Shown: positions 7,370 through 14,557, counted from the first letter of the stretch. The stretch: 22,028 nt of DNA from DASVEE01 sp036399695 (GCA_036399695.1 DASWMP010000205.1:1-22028), one strand, 5' to 3'. The notes: generated by a model not told the origin, from the sequence alone. Program-made: numbers and translations.

Positions 7370-7975
7370 ATGAAGAAGCTTCTGGCGATCGTGCTGTTCT
7401 TCGTGGCCTGCGGGAACGCACCGCGGATGGAGACGGCGTTGCGGGACGGGGACATCATCTTTCATGAGTCGCGGTCGTCGCAGAGCAGGGCCATTCAGCT
7501 TGCGACGAAGAGTCCGTACAGCCATATGGGGATGCTGTACCGGCAGGATGGGAAGTGGTTCGTGTACGAGGCGGTGCAGCCGGTGAAGATGACGCCTCTG
7601 CACGACTGGATCGCGCGCGGCCGGGGCGGGCACTACGTCGTCAAGCGGTTACGGGACGGCTCGGTGTTGACTCCGGCGGTGCTGGCGCGGATGAAGAAGG
7701 TGGGCCTCGCGTTCCGCGGGCGGCCGTACGATCTGTATTTCGGATGGTCGAACCAGCGCATCTACTGCTCGGAGCTGGTGTGGAAGATCTACAAAGAGGG
7801 AGCCGGGGTCGAGATCGGAGGTCTGCAGCGGCTGCGTGAGTTCGATCTCTCGCATCCGGCCGTGCAGCAAAAGATGAAGGAGCGGTACGGGAAGCAGCTT
7901 CCACTCGACGAGCCGGTAATCTCGCCCGCGGCGATGTTCGACTCGGACAAGCTGGTGGAGGTTGTTCGGCGGTGA
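7370..7975 (+). CDS. YiiX/YebB-type permuted NlpC/P60 lipoprotein
   Basis: From the ATG at 7370 the protein has 201 residues and a short lipoprotein signal (KKLLAIVLFFVAC, lipidated Cys14). GDIIFHES, SPYSHMG (His52) and the later IYCSELVWK (Cys133) are the hallmarks of the circularly permuted papain-like YiiX/PF05708 group, where His precedes Cys. Such proteins are thought to be cysteine hydrolases or amidases of cell-envelope peptides or lipids. The Tyr-Asp-rich stretch RPYDLYFGWSNQ before the Cys is also typical. An in-frame GTG at 7331 would add 13 residues and spoil the signal peptide, so 7370 is preferred. It is convergent with the HD-like gene across a palindromic nonamer array. Confidence 0.86.
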   Translation: MKKLLAIVLFFVACGNAPRMETALRDGDIIFHESRSSQSRAIQLATKSPYSHMGMLYRQDGKWFVYEAVQPVKMTPLHDWIARGRGGHYVVKRLRDGSVLTPAVLARMKKVGLAFRGRPYDLYFGWSNQRIYCSELVWKIYKEGAGVEIGGLQRLREFDLSHPAVQQKMKERYGKQLPLDEPVISPAAMFDSDKLVEVVRR

Positions 7976-8047
7976 CGTGGTGGGCGGTGTAGGGTTTTGT
8001 GGCGCGAGCGCTATCGCCATTTGTTTCGGGAACCATGGAACCCAATA

Positions 8048-8146
8048 GGACCTATGGGACCAATAGGACCAATAGGACCTATGGCTGCGCTCAGCGGAGC
8101 TTCATGGGTCCATAGGTCCCATTGGTCCTATAGGTCCCATTGGTCT
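8048..8146. repeat. Palindromic nonamer-word array (GGACCnATn)
   Basis: Left arm: GGACCTATG (8048-8056), GGACCAATA (8057-8065), GGACCAATA (8066-8074), GGACCTATG (8075-8083). Right arm: CATAGGTCC (8111-8119), CATTGGTCC, TATAGGTCC, CATTGGTCT (to 8146). The arms are inverted and pair over about 36 bp around a 27-nt spacer, and looser units extend left to about 8031. It fills the gap between two convergent genes (7976-8162). The rest of that gap holds nothing else I recognise. It could act as a bidirectional transcription barrier. Confidence 0.85.
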
Positions 8147-8162
8147 CCCTGATGCAGCCGCT

Positions 8163-8675
8163 CTACAGCTCCTCGAGGATCCGGCGGCACATTTCGCGGC
8201 GCGCTTCGTGGCGCGCGGCCAGCAGCGGCCGGGCATTCTCCGGGAGCCAATCGGGGATCCATGCGTCGGCGAGAGACTCGCGCAGGACGTCCAGCAGCGA
8301 CTGACCTTCGCGGCGGGCGCGGCTGAAGCGGTCGGCCAGGCCGCGGACGCCGGCACCGTCGATGAGGACTGCGGCGGCGACGGCGCGCTCGGCGTCGGTT
8401 TGTGGTTCCGCCAGGCGGCGAATGGAGGCGGCGGTGCGGCGGAGCGTGGTCTCGTCGATGCCGGTCGTCAGCGAGGCTCGGGAGAGGTTGCCGACTTTGT
8501 CCAGCCACTTGCCCAACGCGTGGAAGAGCAGGAGCAGGGCGAAGGCGTCGTCATCAGCGGGATGGAGTTGCCGGGCGATGCGCTCGACGCGCTCCACCTC
8601 GGCGAAGCGTGACGCGCCATCGAGATCCTGATAGAGCGGGCGAACGAAGGCCTCGACCTTCTTGCGGTCGATCAA
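8163..8675 (-). CDS. HD-superfamily protein with degenerate active site
   Basis: The 170-residue helical protein follows the layout of small YedJ-like HD hydrolases. It has an N-terminal VERVERIA helix (27-34), FHALGK (51-56) where AxLHDIGK is expected, LIDGAGVRGLADRF (104-117) where a DADRLDAIG-type motif is expected, and an ARHEARREM C-terminal helix. The metal ligands look lost: Glu26 replaces the first His and Ala53 replaces the Asp of HD. Only His52 and Asp106 remain. It may therefore be a non-catalytic binding protein. The start is TTG at 8675, overlapping the TGA stop of the upstream 654-residue gene (TTGA), so the pair is translationally coupled. The HD assignment rests on pattern reading. 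Confidence 0.65.
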   Translation of the reverse strand: MIDRKKVEAFVRPLYQDLDGASRFAEVERVERIARQLHPADDDAFALLLLFHALGKWLDKVGNLSRASLTTGIDETTLRRTAASIRRLAEPQTDAERAVAAAVLIDGAGVRGLADRFSRARREGQSLLDVLRESLADAWIPDWLPENARPLLAARHEARREMCRRILEEL

Positions 8676-10636
8676 GCCGTCACCGGCTCATCGACGCGCT
8701 TCGTGAAGTGGTGACGCAGCGTGGCCGCCAGGCTGGCGCGTTCGCGCCACAGCAGCACGATCGCGGCGAGCGCGATCGCGGCGCCGATCCAGTTGACGAG
8801 CGAAAGCGAGACCGCGACGATGCGTGCGGTCTGCGGCTTGCCGGCCTGCAGCAGCTCCTGCGAGAAGAAGGTGTGGCGCTCGCCATTCGGCAGCGTGAAC
8901 TTCGCCGGCAGCCCCTGATACGACGGCTGCTGGTCGACGCGAGCTACTTTCGTCACATCGGCGGCCGCGGGCGCCTCGCGCGTCACAGCCGTCGAGCTCT
9001 CATACCCGTACTCGTTTTTCGACGCTACGTTCGTGCCGAGAAACATCGCGAAAGCGACGATGAACAGCAGCGCGCCGCCCGACAGCAGCAACACGAGGCG
9101 TCGGGTACCGCTCTGCGACCAGACCCACACGGCAGTCAGGCAGAGGAAGAAGAGGACCGTCGCGGCGAGGAAGGTCGTCACGATGGACGCCCCGAGCGCT
9201 GCCAGTAAGGCGATGGCCAGCCGGCGGCGCAGCGGGACACCGGTCCAGGCGAGCATCCGCTCGATCCAGACCACGAGGAACAGGAACAGCAGCAATTGGC
9301 CGGCAGTGGGCATCGCCACCCGGGCGCCGGAGGCGAAGCTCTGGTAGAGCGGCAGCCATTCGTCGGGATAGCGGAGGGCGAGGGTGGTCTGCGTGGCCGC
9401 CACGTCGAGCTGCGGGATCGTGATTGTCCCGCCGGTGAAGCCGAGGGTCCGGCCGAGCGTCTGGCGATGCTGCGCGAGGACGCTCTGCTCGCCCTGGGAC
9501 AGCGGCACGGTCAGTCCGCCGGCGGCGTTCTTCGTCATCAGCACCGGTTCGTCGCCGAGGCTGACGTAGGTCGGCTCCGGTTTCGGCGGGAGGACGAGCT
9601 CCGCGGCGCCCTGGTTGCGCACGTCGAATTGCGATTCGCCGAGGACCGGGCCATCGACGGGGATGAAGAAGGTGTGCTGCGCGGCGGTGACGGCGTAACT
9701 GATCGCGTGCAGTGCCTGGAGACGCGTCACCTGCCAGCCGATGCGTTCGCTGCCGGTCTCGAAGGCGACGGCGCCGCGGTATTGCGGCGTCACGCCGGTC
9801 TCCCCGAGGGAGATGCGTTTGGCGGCAGTGTCGACTTTCGGCCGCAGGAGCGGGTGCGATTCGATGACGACGTACTGCAGGCTCGCCTTGACCGGCGCGA
9901 CGAACGAGGTGCCGCGCAGCTCGCCCGTCATCGTAATGGTCGAGTCGCCTGGGGGAATTGAGAAGATGTATTGGGCGCCGTTCACCTCATAAGAGGCGGC
10001 GGAGTCGATTTGCTGGAGGTGCTCGTTCGACTGTAGGCCGACATTGAGAGTCGAGGTGGTGCGATTTGGGTTGTGGACGTCGACGGCGTAGCGGAAGCGG
10101 GTGGCGTCAGGGAGGAGCGTGATGAGGTAGCGGCCGGTCGCCGTCGCGGAGAGGACCTGATCGCTGCCGGCGACGTGGCGGACGAGCGTGACGTCGCGTG
10201 CGCCGGCGTTATCTTCGTCGCCGACCACCAGCTCGCCGTCGGTGACGGTGGAGCGCAGCGCCAGGACGCCGGCCGGCACGTGGGCGCGCAGCCGATCGCT
10301 GCCGCTGATGCGCAGCTCGCATTTGACGTCGAAGGTTTCGGCGAGCGGGATGACGTCGAAGGTGCCTTTGCCGGCTCGGGAAACGATGCCGTTGCCGGTG
10401 CAGCCGGAGATCGTGACGTCGTTCGCCTGCTCCATGGCCCGCACGGCCGGCCTGGTCCCGGTGCTCCGTCCTCGGAAGGCGATGGCCAGGGTCCGCTCCG
10501 CAAAGCTGCCGCTGACGAGAATCGTGTCCACGACCGTGGTGGAGGGGGATTCGCTCGTCCGGCGGAGCTGGTCGTACTGGTCGAGCGGGATCGTGACCTG
10601 GGTGAGAAGGAGCAGCGCCGCCGCGAGCTGATGCAT
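8672..10636 (-). CDS. Large secreted-domain/multi-TM protein of unknown function
   Basis: The 654-residue product begins with a signal peptide (MHQLAAALLLLTQV) followed by IPLDQYDQLR. A long beta-rich periplasmic region of about 425 residues has no motif I recognise. Near the C-terminus are hydrophobic segments at about 445-463, 472-506 (probably two) and 514-535. Then comes a second soluble loop (about 540-603, PSYQGLPAKFTLP) and a last TM (604-630) with a basic tail. I cannot name a family. The layout suggests an inner-membrane protein with a large periplasmic sensor- or adhesin-like domain. The start at 10636 is chosen because it gives the signal peptide and CATACT lies 6 nt upstream. An in-frame extension to 10780 would run through a palindromic repeat and is rejected. 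It is coupled to the degenerate HD gene. Confidence 0.82.
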   Translation of the reverse strand: MHQLAAALLLLTQVTIPLDQYDQLRRTSESPSTTVVDTILVSGSFAERTLAIAFRGRSTGTRPAVRAMEQANDVTISGCTGNGIVSRAGKGTFDVIPLAETFDVKCELRISGSDRLRAHVPAGVLALRSTVTDGELVVGDEDNAGARDVTLVRHVAGSDQVLSATATGRYLITLLPDATRFRYAVDVHNPNRTTSTLNVGLQSNEHLQQIDSAASYEVNGAQYIFSIPPGDSTITMTGELRGTSFVAPVKASLQYVVIESHPLLRPKVDTAAKRISLGETGVTPQYRGAVAFETGSERIGWQVTRLQALHAISYAVTAAQHTFFIPVDGPVLGESQFDVRNQGAAELVLPPKPEPTYVSLGDEPVLMTKNAAGGLTVPLSQGEQSVLAQHRQTLGRTLGFTGGTITIPQLDVAATQTTLALRYPDEWLPLYQSFASGARVAMPTAGQLLLFLFLVVWIERMLAWTGVPLRRRLAIALLAALGASIVTTFLAATVLFFLCLTAVWVWSQSGTRRLVLLLSGGALLFIVAFAMFLGTNVASKNEYGYESSTAVTREAPAAADVTKVARVDQQPSYQGLPAKFTLPNGERHTFFSQELLQAGKPQTARIVAVSLSLVNWIGAAIALAAIVLLWRERASLAATLRHHFTKRVDEPVTA

Positions 10637-10642
10637 GGGAGA

Positions 10643-10648
10643 AGTATG
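10643..10648 (-). promoter_or_regulatory. Likely -10 box (CATACT), leaderless arrangement
   Basis: CATACT ends 6 nt before the ATG at 10636. The intervening bases (TCTCCC) are the opposite of a Shine-Dalgarno. Confidence 0.45.
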
Positions 10649-10658
10649 GCAGACGGAA

Positions 10659-10812
10659 GGGCCCTGGGCCTGGGGCTCGGGGCTCAGTGGGTGGCAGGCC
10701 CGAGGTCTCGAGACGGGGCTGCTGTGAACTGCGCCTCCGCCCAGCCAGGCGATTCGCTCCCCCAACCTCGGGTCTGGCACCCACTGAGCCCCGGGCCCCG
10801 AGCCCAGGGCCC
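10659..10812. repeat. Palindromic heptad-word array (GGGCTCG type)
   Basis: Left arm 10659-10706 reads as exact 7-nt units: GGGCCCT, GGGCCTG, GGGCTCG, GGGCTCA, GTGGGTG, GCAGGCC, then CGAGGT. Right arm 10765-10812, on the minus strand, reads GGGCCCT, GGGCTCG, GGGCCCG, GGGCTCA, GTGGGTG, CCAGACC, CGAGGT. The arms match at 43 of 48 positions around a 58-nt spacer and could form a very GC-rich cruciform. It lies between two divergent genes, so the -35 regions of both promoters fall in or near it. Confidence 0.88.
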
Positions 10813-10827
10813 CTCCCTTGACTATGC

Positions 10828-10833
10828 TAGAGT
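10828..10833 (+). promoter_or_regulatory. Likely -10 box (TAGAGT), NlpC/P60 gene
   Basis: TAGAGT ends 9 nt before the ATG at 10843. TATGCT at 10823-10828 is an alternative -10 with a slightly longer leader. No Shine-Dalgarno is seen. Confidence 0.45.
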
Positions 10834-10842
10834 GCGCTCCAC

Positions 10843-11289
10843 ATGAGGCGGTTGTTCGTTGTTCTGACCCTCGTGATGATGTTGCTGGCGCCGAGCGCCG
10901 GGGCGTTATCGGAAGTCTCTCTGGCCGATATCGTCGTCCGGCATGCGCTCTCCTGCGTCGGGATTCGTTATCGCTTTGCCGGGGATGGCGTTCACGGTTT
11001 GGACTGTGCGGGGCTGGTGCGCCGTACGTTCAGCTTCATCGGCATCCGGCTGCCGCGCACGACGACGGAGCAGTACCAGTCGGGACGCGGGATCGACCGC
11101 GCTCAGTTGCGGGCCGGCGACCTGGTGTTCTTCGAGAACACTTATCGGCCCGGGATCTCGCACGTCGGCATCTACATCGGCGATGGACGTTTCGTCCATG
11201 CCGCGAGTACGCCGAAGCGGGTGCGCGTCGACCGGCTCGACAGCGACTACTACGTCAAGCGGTACGCCGGCGCGCGCCGCGTGATGTAG
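10843..11289 (+). CDS. Secreted NlpC/P60 cell-wall endopeptidase
   Basis: The 148-residue protein has a signal peptide (about residues 3-21, FVVLTLVMMLLAPSAGA) followed by one compact NlpC/P60 domain with no extra wall-binding repeats. The catalytic Cys is in GLDCAGLV (Cys55), the catalytic His in SHVGIYIG (His107), and the third polar residue is His119 in FVHA. GDLVFF precedes the His, as in the family. These enzymes cut gamma-D-Glu-diaminopimelate (or related) bonds in peptidoglycan stem peptides, in the periplasm. Length is at the short end for a stand-alone domain. The gene is monocistronic: the next gene is convergent, 7 nt away. Confidence 0.93.
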   Translation: MRRLFVVLTLVMMLLAPSAGALSEVSLADIVVRHALSCVGIRYRFAGDGVHGLDCAGLVRRTFSFIGIRLPRTTTEQYQSGRGIDRAQLRAGDLVFFENTYRPGISHVGIYIGDGRFVHAASTPKRVRVDRLDSDYYVKRYAGARRVM

Positions 11290-11296
11290 TCCGTCA

Positions 11297-11659
11297 TCAG
11301 GCCGCGACGCTGGCGTCGAGGCCGCAGGCGGCGAGGAGCTGCGCCCCGTTAAAGGGCTTCTGCAGGTAGCCGCGTGCGCCACTCGACGTCACGATGCCGG
11401 TCAGCTCGTCTTCCGTTGCCGCCGAGACGACGATGATGCGGCCGAGGAGATCGCGGTTGTTGCAGAGGTGGCGCAGCACGTCCGAGCCACTGAGCTTCGG
11501 CATGTGCAGGTCGAGCAGCACCACATCCACTTCGGGGGAAATGCGGACCAGGGCCTCTTCGCCGTCGGCCGCGAGTTGCACGTCGAAGCCGGCCGTCTCC
11601 AGGATCGCGGCGGCAAGGACGCGTAACGAATCGTCATCATCTACGAGTAGGATCTTCAC
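11297..11659 (-). CDS. Stand-alone receiver-domain response regulator (CheY-like)
   Basis: The 120-residue protein is a single receiver domain. Acidic pocket residues are Asp8/Asp9 in LLVDDDDS, the phospho-acceptor is Asp50 (VVLLDLHMP), the switch Ser is Ser79 (VVSAA) and the conserved Lys is Lys101 (QKPF). No output domain follows, so it probably signals by protein-protein contact like CheY or Spo0F. The start is GTG at 11659, with AGGTGAG a few nt upstream as a good Shine-Dalgarno. No histidine kinase is present in the window. It is divergent from the beta-solenoid/ABC gene cluster, which could hint at a link but does not prove one. Confidence 0.94.
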   Translation of the reverse strand: MKILLVDDDDSLRVLAAAILETAGFDVQLAADGEEALVRISPEVDVVLLDLHMPKLSGSDVLRHLCNNRDLLGRIIVVSAATEDELTGIVTSSGARGYLQKPFNGAQLLAACGLDASVAA

Positions 11660-11764
11660 GGGCTCACCTGACTCTCTCAGTCATCCGACGCTGACGTAGT
11701 GCAACGGCTATGCACTCATCCGTAAGGGAAGATAACCCGGAGCTCTTCTGCCCGTAAACCAGCC

Positions 11765-12604
11765 ATGCGCAAGCCACTCATCGCACTTTTGACCGTGGTT
11801 TTTTCCTCGGGCGCGGCATACGCGGACGGAGGGCTTTTCGGCAACGATTGCTCACACACCTCGCCGCGCAACGCCTCGACGTCCGCTGCCGGGGTCACGC
11901 GCGTCATCGTTCATGCACAGGCGGGCACGCTGAAGATCGACGGCCAGACGGGCGACAGCAGCGTGGCCGTCCGCGGCACCGCCTGTTCGTCCGATGAGGA
12001 CTTTGTCCGCTCGATCAACTTCCGCATGCGGAAGAGCGGCACCGACCTGATCGTCGAGACCGACATTCCGGAACGGAACTCCATCGAGTTCGGCTGGTTC
12101 CAGGCGCGCCTCGATCTCGCGATCCTGGTGCCGGCGGGCGTCAAGCTGGTCGTGCGCGACGGCAGCGGGGCGACCTCCATCGCGAACGTCGGACCGACGG
12201 AGATCGAGGACGGCTCCGGCGAGCTGCAGGTGCGCCATGTGGCCGGCGATCTGAGGATCGACGACGGCTCCGGCGCGGTCACGATCGACGACGTGCGCGG
12301 CAACGTGCGCCTCGAGGACGGCTCGGGGGGCATCGACATCCGCAACGTCACGGGCAGCGTCGAGGTCGACGACAATTCGGGCGGCATGGACATCCAGCAG
12401 ATCGGCGGCAGTGTGACGGTGCTGGACGACAGCTCCGGCGGGATCACGATCCGCGGCGTCAAGCAGAACGTCGTCATCGAGGATGACGGTTCCGGCGGCG
12501 TCGATGTGAAGGACGTCGGCGGCGATTTCACGGTCCGGCGGAAGGGGAGTGGAGGCGTCGACTACGCGCGCGTGTCGGGCCGGGTCAGTGTCCCGCGCGA
12601 TTGA
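11765..12604 (+). CDS. Secreted DUF4097-like beta-solenoid protein
   Basis: The 279-residue protein has a signal peptide (about residues 4-20, LIALLTVVFSSGAAYA). An N-terminal strand-rich part follows, then about eight tandem 18-19-residue repeats from about residue 130 to the end. Each repeat carries a DGSG or NSGG turn followed by a short strand and V.G (for example IEDGSGELQVRHVAGD and LEDGSGGIDIRNVTGS). This is a regular one-rung-per-repeat beta-helix as in DUF4097-type putative adhesins. The Asp/Gly-rich turns could bind calcium, which is speculative. It is followed by an ABC permease gene whose chosen start overlaps this gene's end by 17 nt, so it may be an accessory or cargo of that transporter. 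The ATG at 11765 gives the signal peptide; no strong Shine-Dalgarno is seen. Confidence 0.85.
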   Translation: MRKPLIALLTVVFSSGAAYADGGLFGNDCSHTSPRNASTSAAGVTRVIVHAQAGTLKIDGQTGDSSVAVRGTACSSDEDFVRSINFRMRKSGTDLIVETDIPERNSIEFGWFQARLDLAILVPAGVKLVVRDGSGATSIANVGPTEIEDGSGELQVRHVAGDLRIDDGSGAVTIDDVRGNVRLEDGSGGIDIRNVTGSVEVDDNSGGMDIQQIGGSVTVLDDSSGGITIRGVKQNVVIEDDGSGGVDVKDVGGDFTVRRKGSGGVDYARVSGRVSVPRD

Positions 12605-13610
12605 CGTCCTGAGGAGCGGCGTCCGCTATCGCTTCGCCACAGGGCTGCGCGCGGCCATGCGGTTATGGGGAGCGCTGCTCGTCGCGCTCGTGGTGGCGAT
12701 CGGACTGGAAGCGAAACCGCCGCTGCTTCCGATGGCGGCGTGGTGGAGCGGAGCGGCCTGGCCGTTACGCGTGCTGACGTTCGCCGGGCTCGCGGTGTCG
12801 GTGTTTCCGCTGGTGCGGCAGTCGATGCGCGACAGCCATATCGAGCTGCTGCCGGTGTCGCCCCGGGAGCGGTTCTCCGTCGATGGCGCGGCCCTCTTCC
12901 TGTTTCTGCTGCCGGTGTACGTGGTGATGGCTGGCTGTATCGCCATCGCCGGCGGTCCGGGGCGCGCGCTCGAAGCGATGCTGTACGGTGTCGTGGTGGC
13001 GGGCGGTCTGGCGGCGGTGCTGCCGCGCGGGATGCTGCGGCCCACGGCGCGTCGCGAAGCGGGAGCGTCGACGCTGCCGGTGCTGCGCTCGTTCTCGTAC
13101 GACTTCCGCTGGCTGGTGCGCATGGCTCGCTCGCGGCTCCTCGGCGCGAACGTGCTGGCGCTGCTCGCGCTCGGGTGCACCGAGCTGGCGATCCGCAACA
13201 ATGACGTGACGCGCTTCTCCTCGATCGCGCGGATCGCATTGCTGTTTGCCGCTTGTGCGGCGATGGCGCTGGCGGCGGAGATCGTGCGCGCGCGGAATGC
13301 GGCGCGTCCGTTCCGGGCGGTCGAGTTGTCGTTGCCGGTCAGCAGCGCGGCTCGCGTGCGGGCGCTGCTCGCGGCCACGTTCATGACCGCGGCTCCGATG
13401 CTGCTCGTTTGTGTGCTGCTGCGGCCGGTGGCTCTGCCATATGCGGTGCTGGTGCTTGCGGGGCTGGTGCTGTTCGGGGAGTTTGCACCCGAGGGGCTGG
13501 TGCTCGGGACGGGTGCGGCGGCGGCGGTGATGGGAGCAGTCGACGCACGGGTGGCGCTCGTCGCGGCGCTGGTGGTCGTGCCGCTGTGCTGGCGGAGGGC
13601 CGCCGCTTGA
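12588..13610 (+). CDS. Multi-pass membrane protein, putative ABC transporter permease
   Basis: The protein of about 340 residues is highly hydrophobic, with about eight or nine likely TM helices (roughly 25-40, 60-77, 98-120, 128-145, 193-202, 218-238, 265-305 and 310-335). It lacks recognisable enzymatic motifs. It is assigned as a permease because the next gene, coupled by a TTGA overlap, encodes an ABC ATPase. The start is uncertain: GTG at 12588 keeps the basic amphipathic segment RSGVRYRFATGLRAAM, while ATG at 12657 would remove it. The composition is extremely Ala/Leu/Val-rich. I infer an exporter subunit resembling ABC-2-type permeases, with unknown substrate. Confidence 0.72.
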   Translation: MSRAIDVLRSGVRYRFATGLRAAMRLWGALLVALVVAIGLEAKPPLLPMAAWWSGAAWPLRVLTFAGLAVSVFPLVRQSMRDSHIELLPVSPRERFSVDGAALFLFLLPVYVVMAGCIAIAGGPGRALEAMLYGVVVAGGLAAVLPRGMLRPTARREAGASTLPVLRSFSYDFRWLVRMARSRLLGANVLALLALGCTELAIRNNDVTRFSSIARIALLFAACAAMALAAEIVRARNAARPFRAVELSLPVSSAARVRALLAATFMTAAPMLLVCVLLRPVALPYAVLVLAGLVLFGEFAPEGLVLGTGAAAAVMGAVDARVALVAALVVVPLCWRRAAA

Positions 13611-14296
13611 TTCGCGTGGAGCACGTCACGAAGTCGTTCGGCGAGAAGCGCGTGCTCGACGACGTCTCGTTCGAGATCACCTCCGGACGGGTGGCGCTCC
13701 TCGGGCGCAACGGGGCGGGGAAGACGACGCTCATGCGTCTGCTCACCGGCCTGTGGAAGCCGGACGCCGGGAAAATCTCCATCGGCGGCCACGATCTGGC
13801 CACGGTGCCGGTGGCGGCGAAGCAGTTGCTCGGCTACCAGCCGGAGTTCCCGGAACTGCATCCGTCCATGCGGCCTCGCGAGCTGCTGGATTTCGTCGCC
13901 GCGACGCGCGGGGTTGATTACGCCGGGACGGTGGAGCGTTTTGACGCCGCTCCGCTGCTCGAGCAGCGGAGCGGGTTGCTGTCGCAGGGACAGCGCCGGC
14001 TCGTCACGCTGATCGCCGCGCTGATGCATGCGCCTCCGGTGCTCTTCCTCGACGAGCCGACGAACGCGCTCGACCCCCACCGCGTGGCCGCGCTCAAGCA
14101 GTTTCTCTCGTCGCCCGAGGGGCCGGACGCGGCGCTGATCTCGACGCACCAGTTGGACTTCGTGGCCACGATCGCCGAGCGGTTCATTCTGCTCGCGGGC
14201 GGGCGGGTGGTGGCGGATGGGGATCTGCCGGAACTGCGCGCGCAGTTATCGATGCCGGGCGCTTCGCTGGAGGAGATGGTGGTGCGGGTGACGTGA
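13607..14296 (+). CDS. ABC transporter ATP-binding protein
   Basis: The 229-residue protein is a complete nucleotide-binding domain. It has the A-loop region (IRVEHVTKSFG), Walker A GRNGAGKTT (33-41, Lys39), Q-loop YQPE, signature LSQGQRR (variant of LSGGQ), Walker B VLFLDEPTNALDP and the switch His in STH. It powers transport through the permease encoded just upstream. The start is TTG at 13607, which overlaps the TGA of the permease gene (TTGA) and has GGAGGG 8 nt upstream, a strong Shine-Dalgarno. The family resemblance is to ABC-2-type exporter ATPases. Four codons upstream of the TTG belong only to the permease frame. Confidence 0.95.
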   Translation: MIRVEHVTKSFGEKRVLDDVSFEITSGRVALLGRNGAGKTTLMRLLTGLWKPDAGKISIGGHDLATVPVAAKQLLGYQPEFPELHPSMRPRELLDFVAATRGVDYAGTVERFDAAPLLEQRSGLLSQGQRRLVTLIAALMHAPPVLFLDEPTNALDPHRVAALKQFLSSPEGPDAALISTHQLDFVATIAERFILLAGGRVVADGDLPELRAQLSMPGASLEEMVVRVT

Positions 14297-14302
14297 GGGG
14301 CG

Positions 14303-14552
14303 GCGTTGTCCGTTGCTCGTTGTCCGTGCTCCGTTACGCGAAGCGCCTCGCGAAGTTTGGAGTGCGGCAGCGACGGTTCATCAGCTGCCGCTTAACCACA
14401 GCGGAAGCGGCGAACTGCGGGCCACGTGGTGCATCCACGAGGGCGGAAGCTCGACGCTTCCGCTGTGGTAAAGCGGCAGATGGTGAACCGTCGCTGCCGC
14501 ACTCCAAACTTCGCGGCGGCGCGCAGCACGGACAACCGGCAACGGACAACGC
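14303..14552. repeat. 250-bp nested palindrome with heptad-word arms
   Basis: Outer arms: GCGTTGT, CCGTTGC, TCGTTGT, CCGTGCT, CCGTTAC (14303-14337) against inverted AGCACGG, ACAACCG, GCAACGG, ACAACGC (14525-14552). Middle arms: a perfect 32-bp inverted pair, 14349-14380 with 14484-14515. Inner arms: a 24-bp pair with one mismatch, 14385-14408 with 14456-14479. The central loop is 14409-14455. It fills the whole 261-nt gap between the convergent ABC ATPase and esterase genes and would fold into a very long hairpin on either strand. No ORF inside is credible. Confidence 0.93.
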
Positions 14553-14557
14553 GTCGA

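Noticed and set aside
8102..8508. Minus-strand frames encoding collagen-like GPMGP repeats
   Set aside because: The repeats are a translation of the nonamer palindrome, and the frames overlap the HD-like gene out of frame.
10637..10780. N-terminal extension of the 654-residue membrane protein through the palindrome
   Set aside because: It runs through an inverted repeat, lacks family-like sequence and would bury the signal peptide.
11698..11716. Short inverted repeat (AGTGCA/TGCACT) between the receiver and beta-solenoid genes as an operator
   Set aside because: Only 6-bp arms with a 7-nt loop, no second site and no regulator with a matching motif. Chance is likely.
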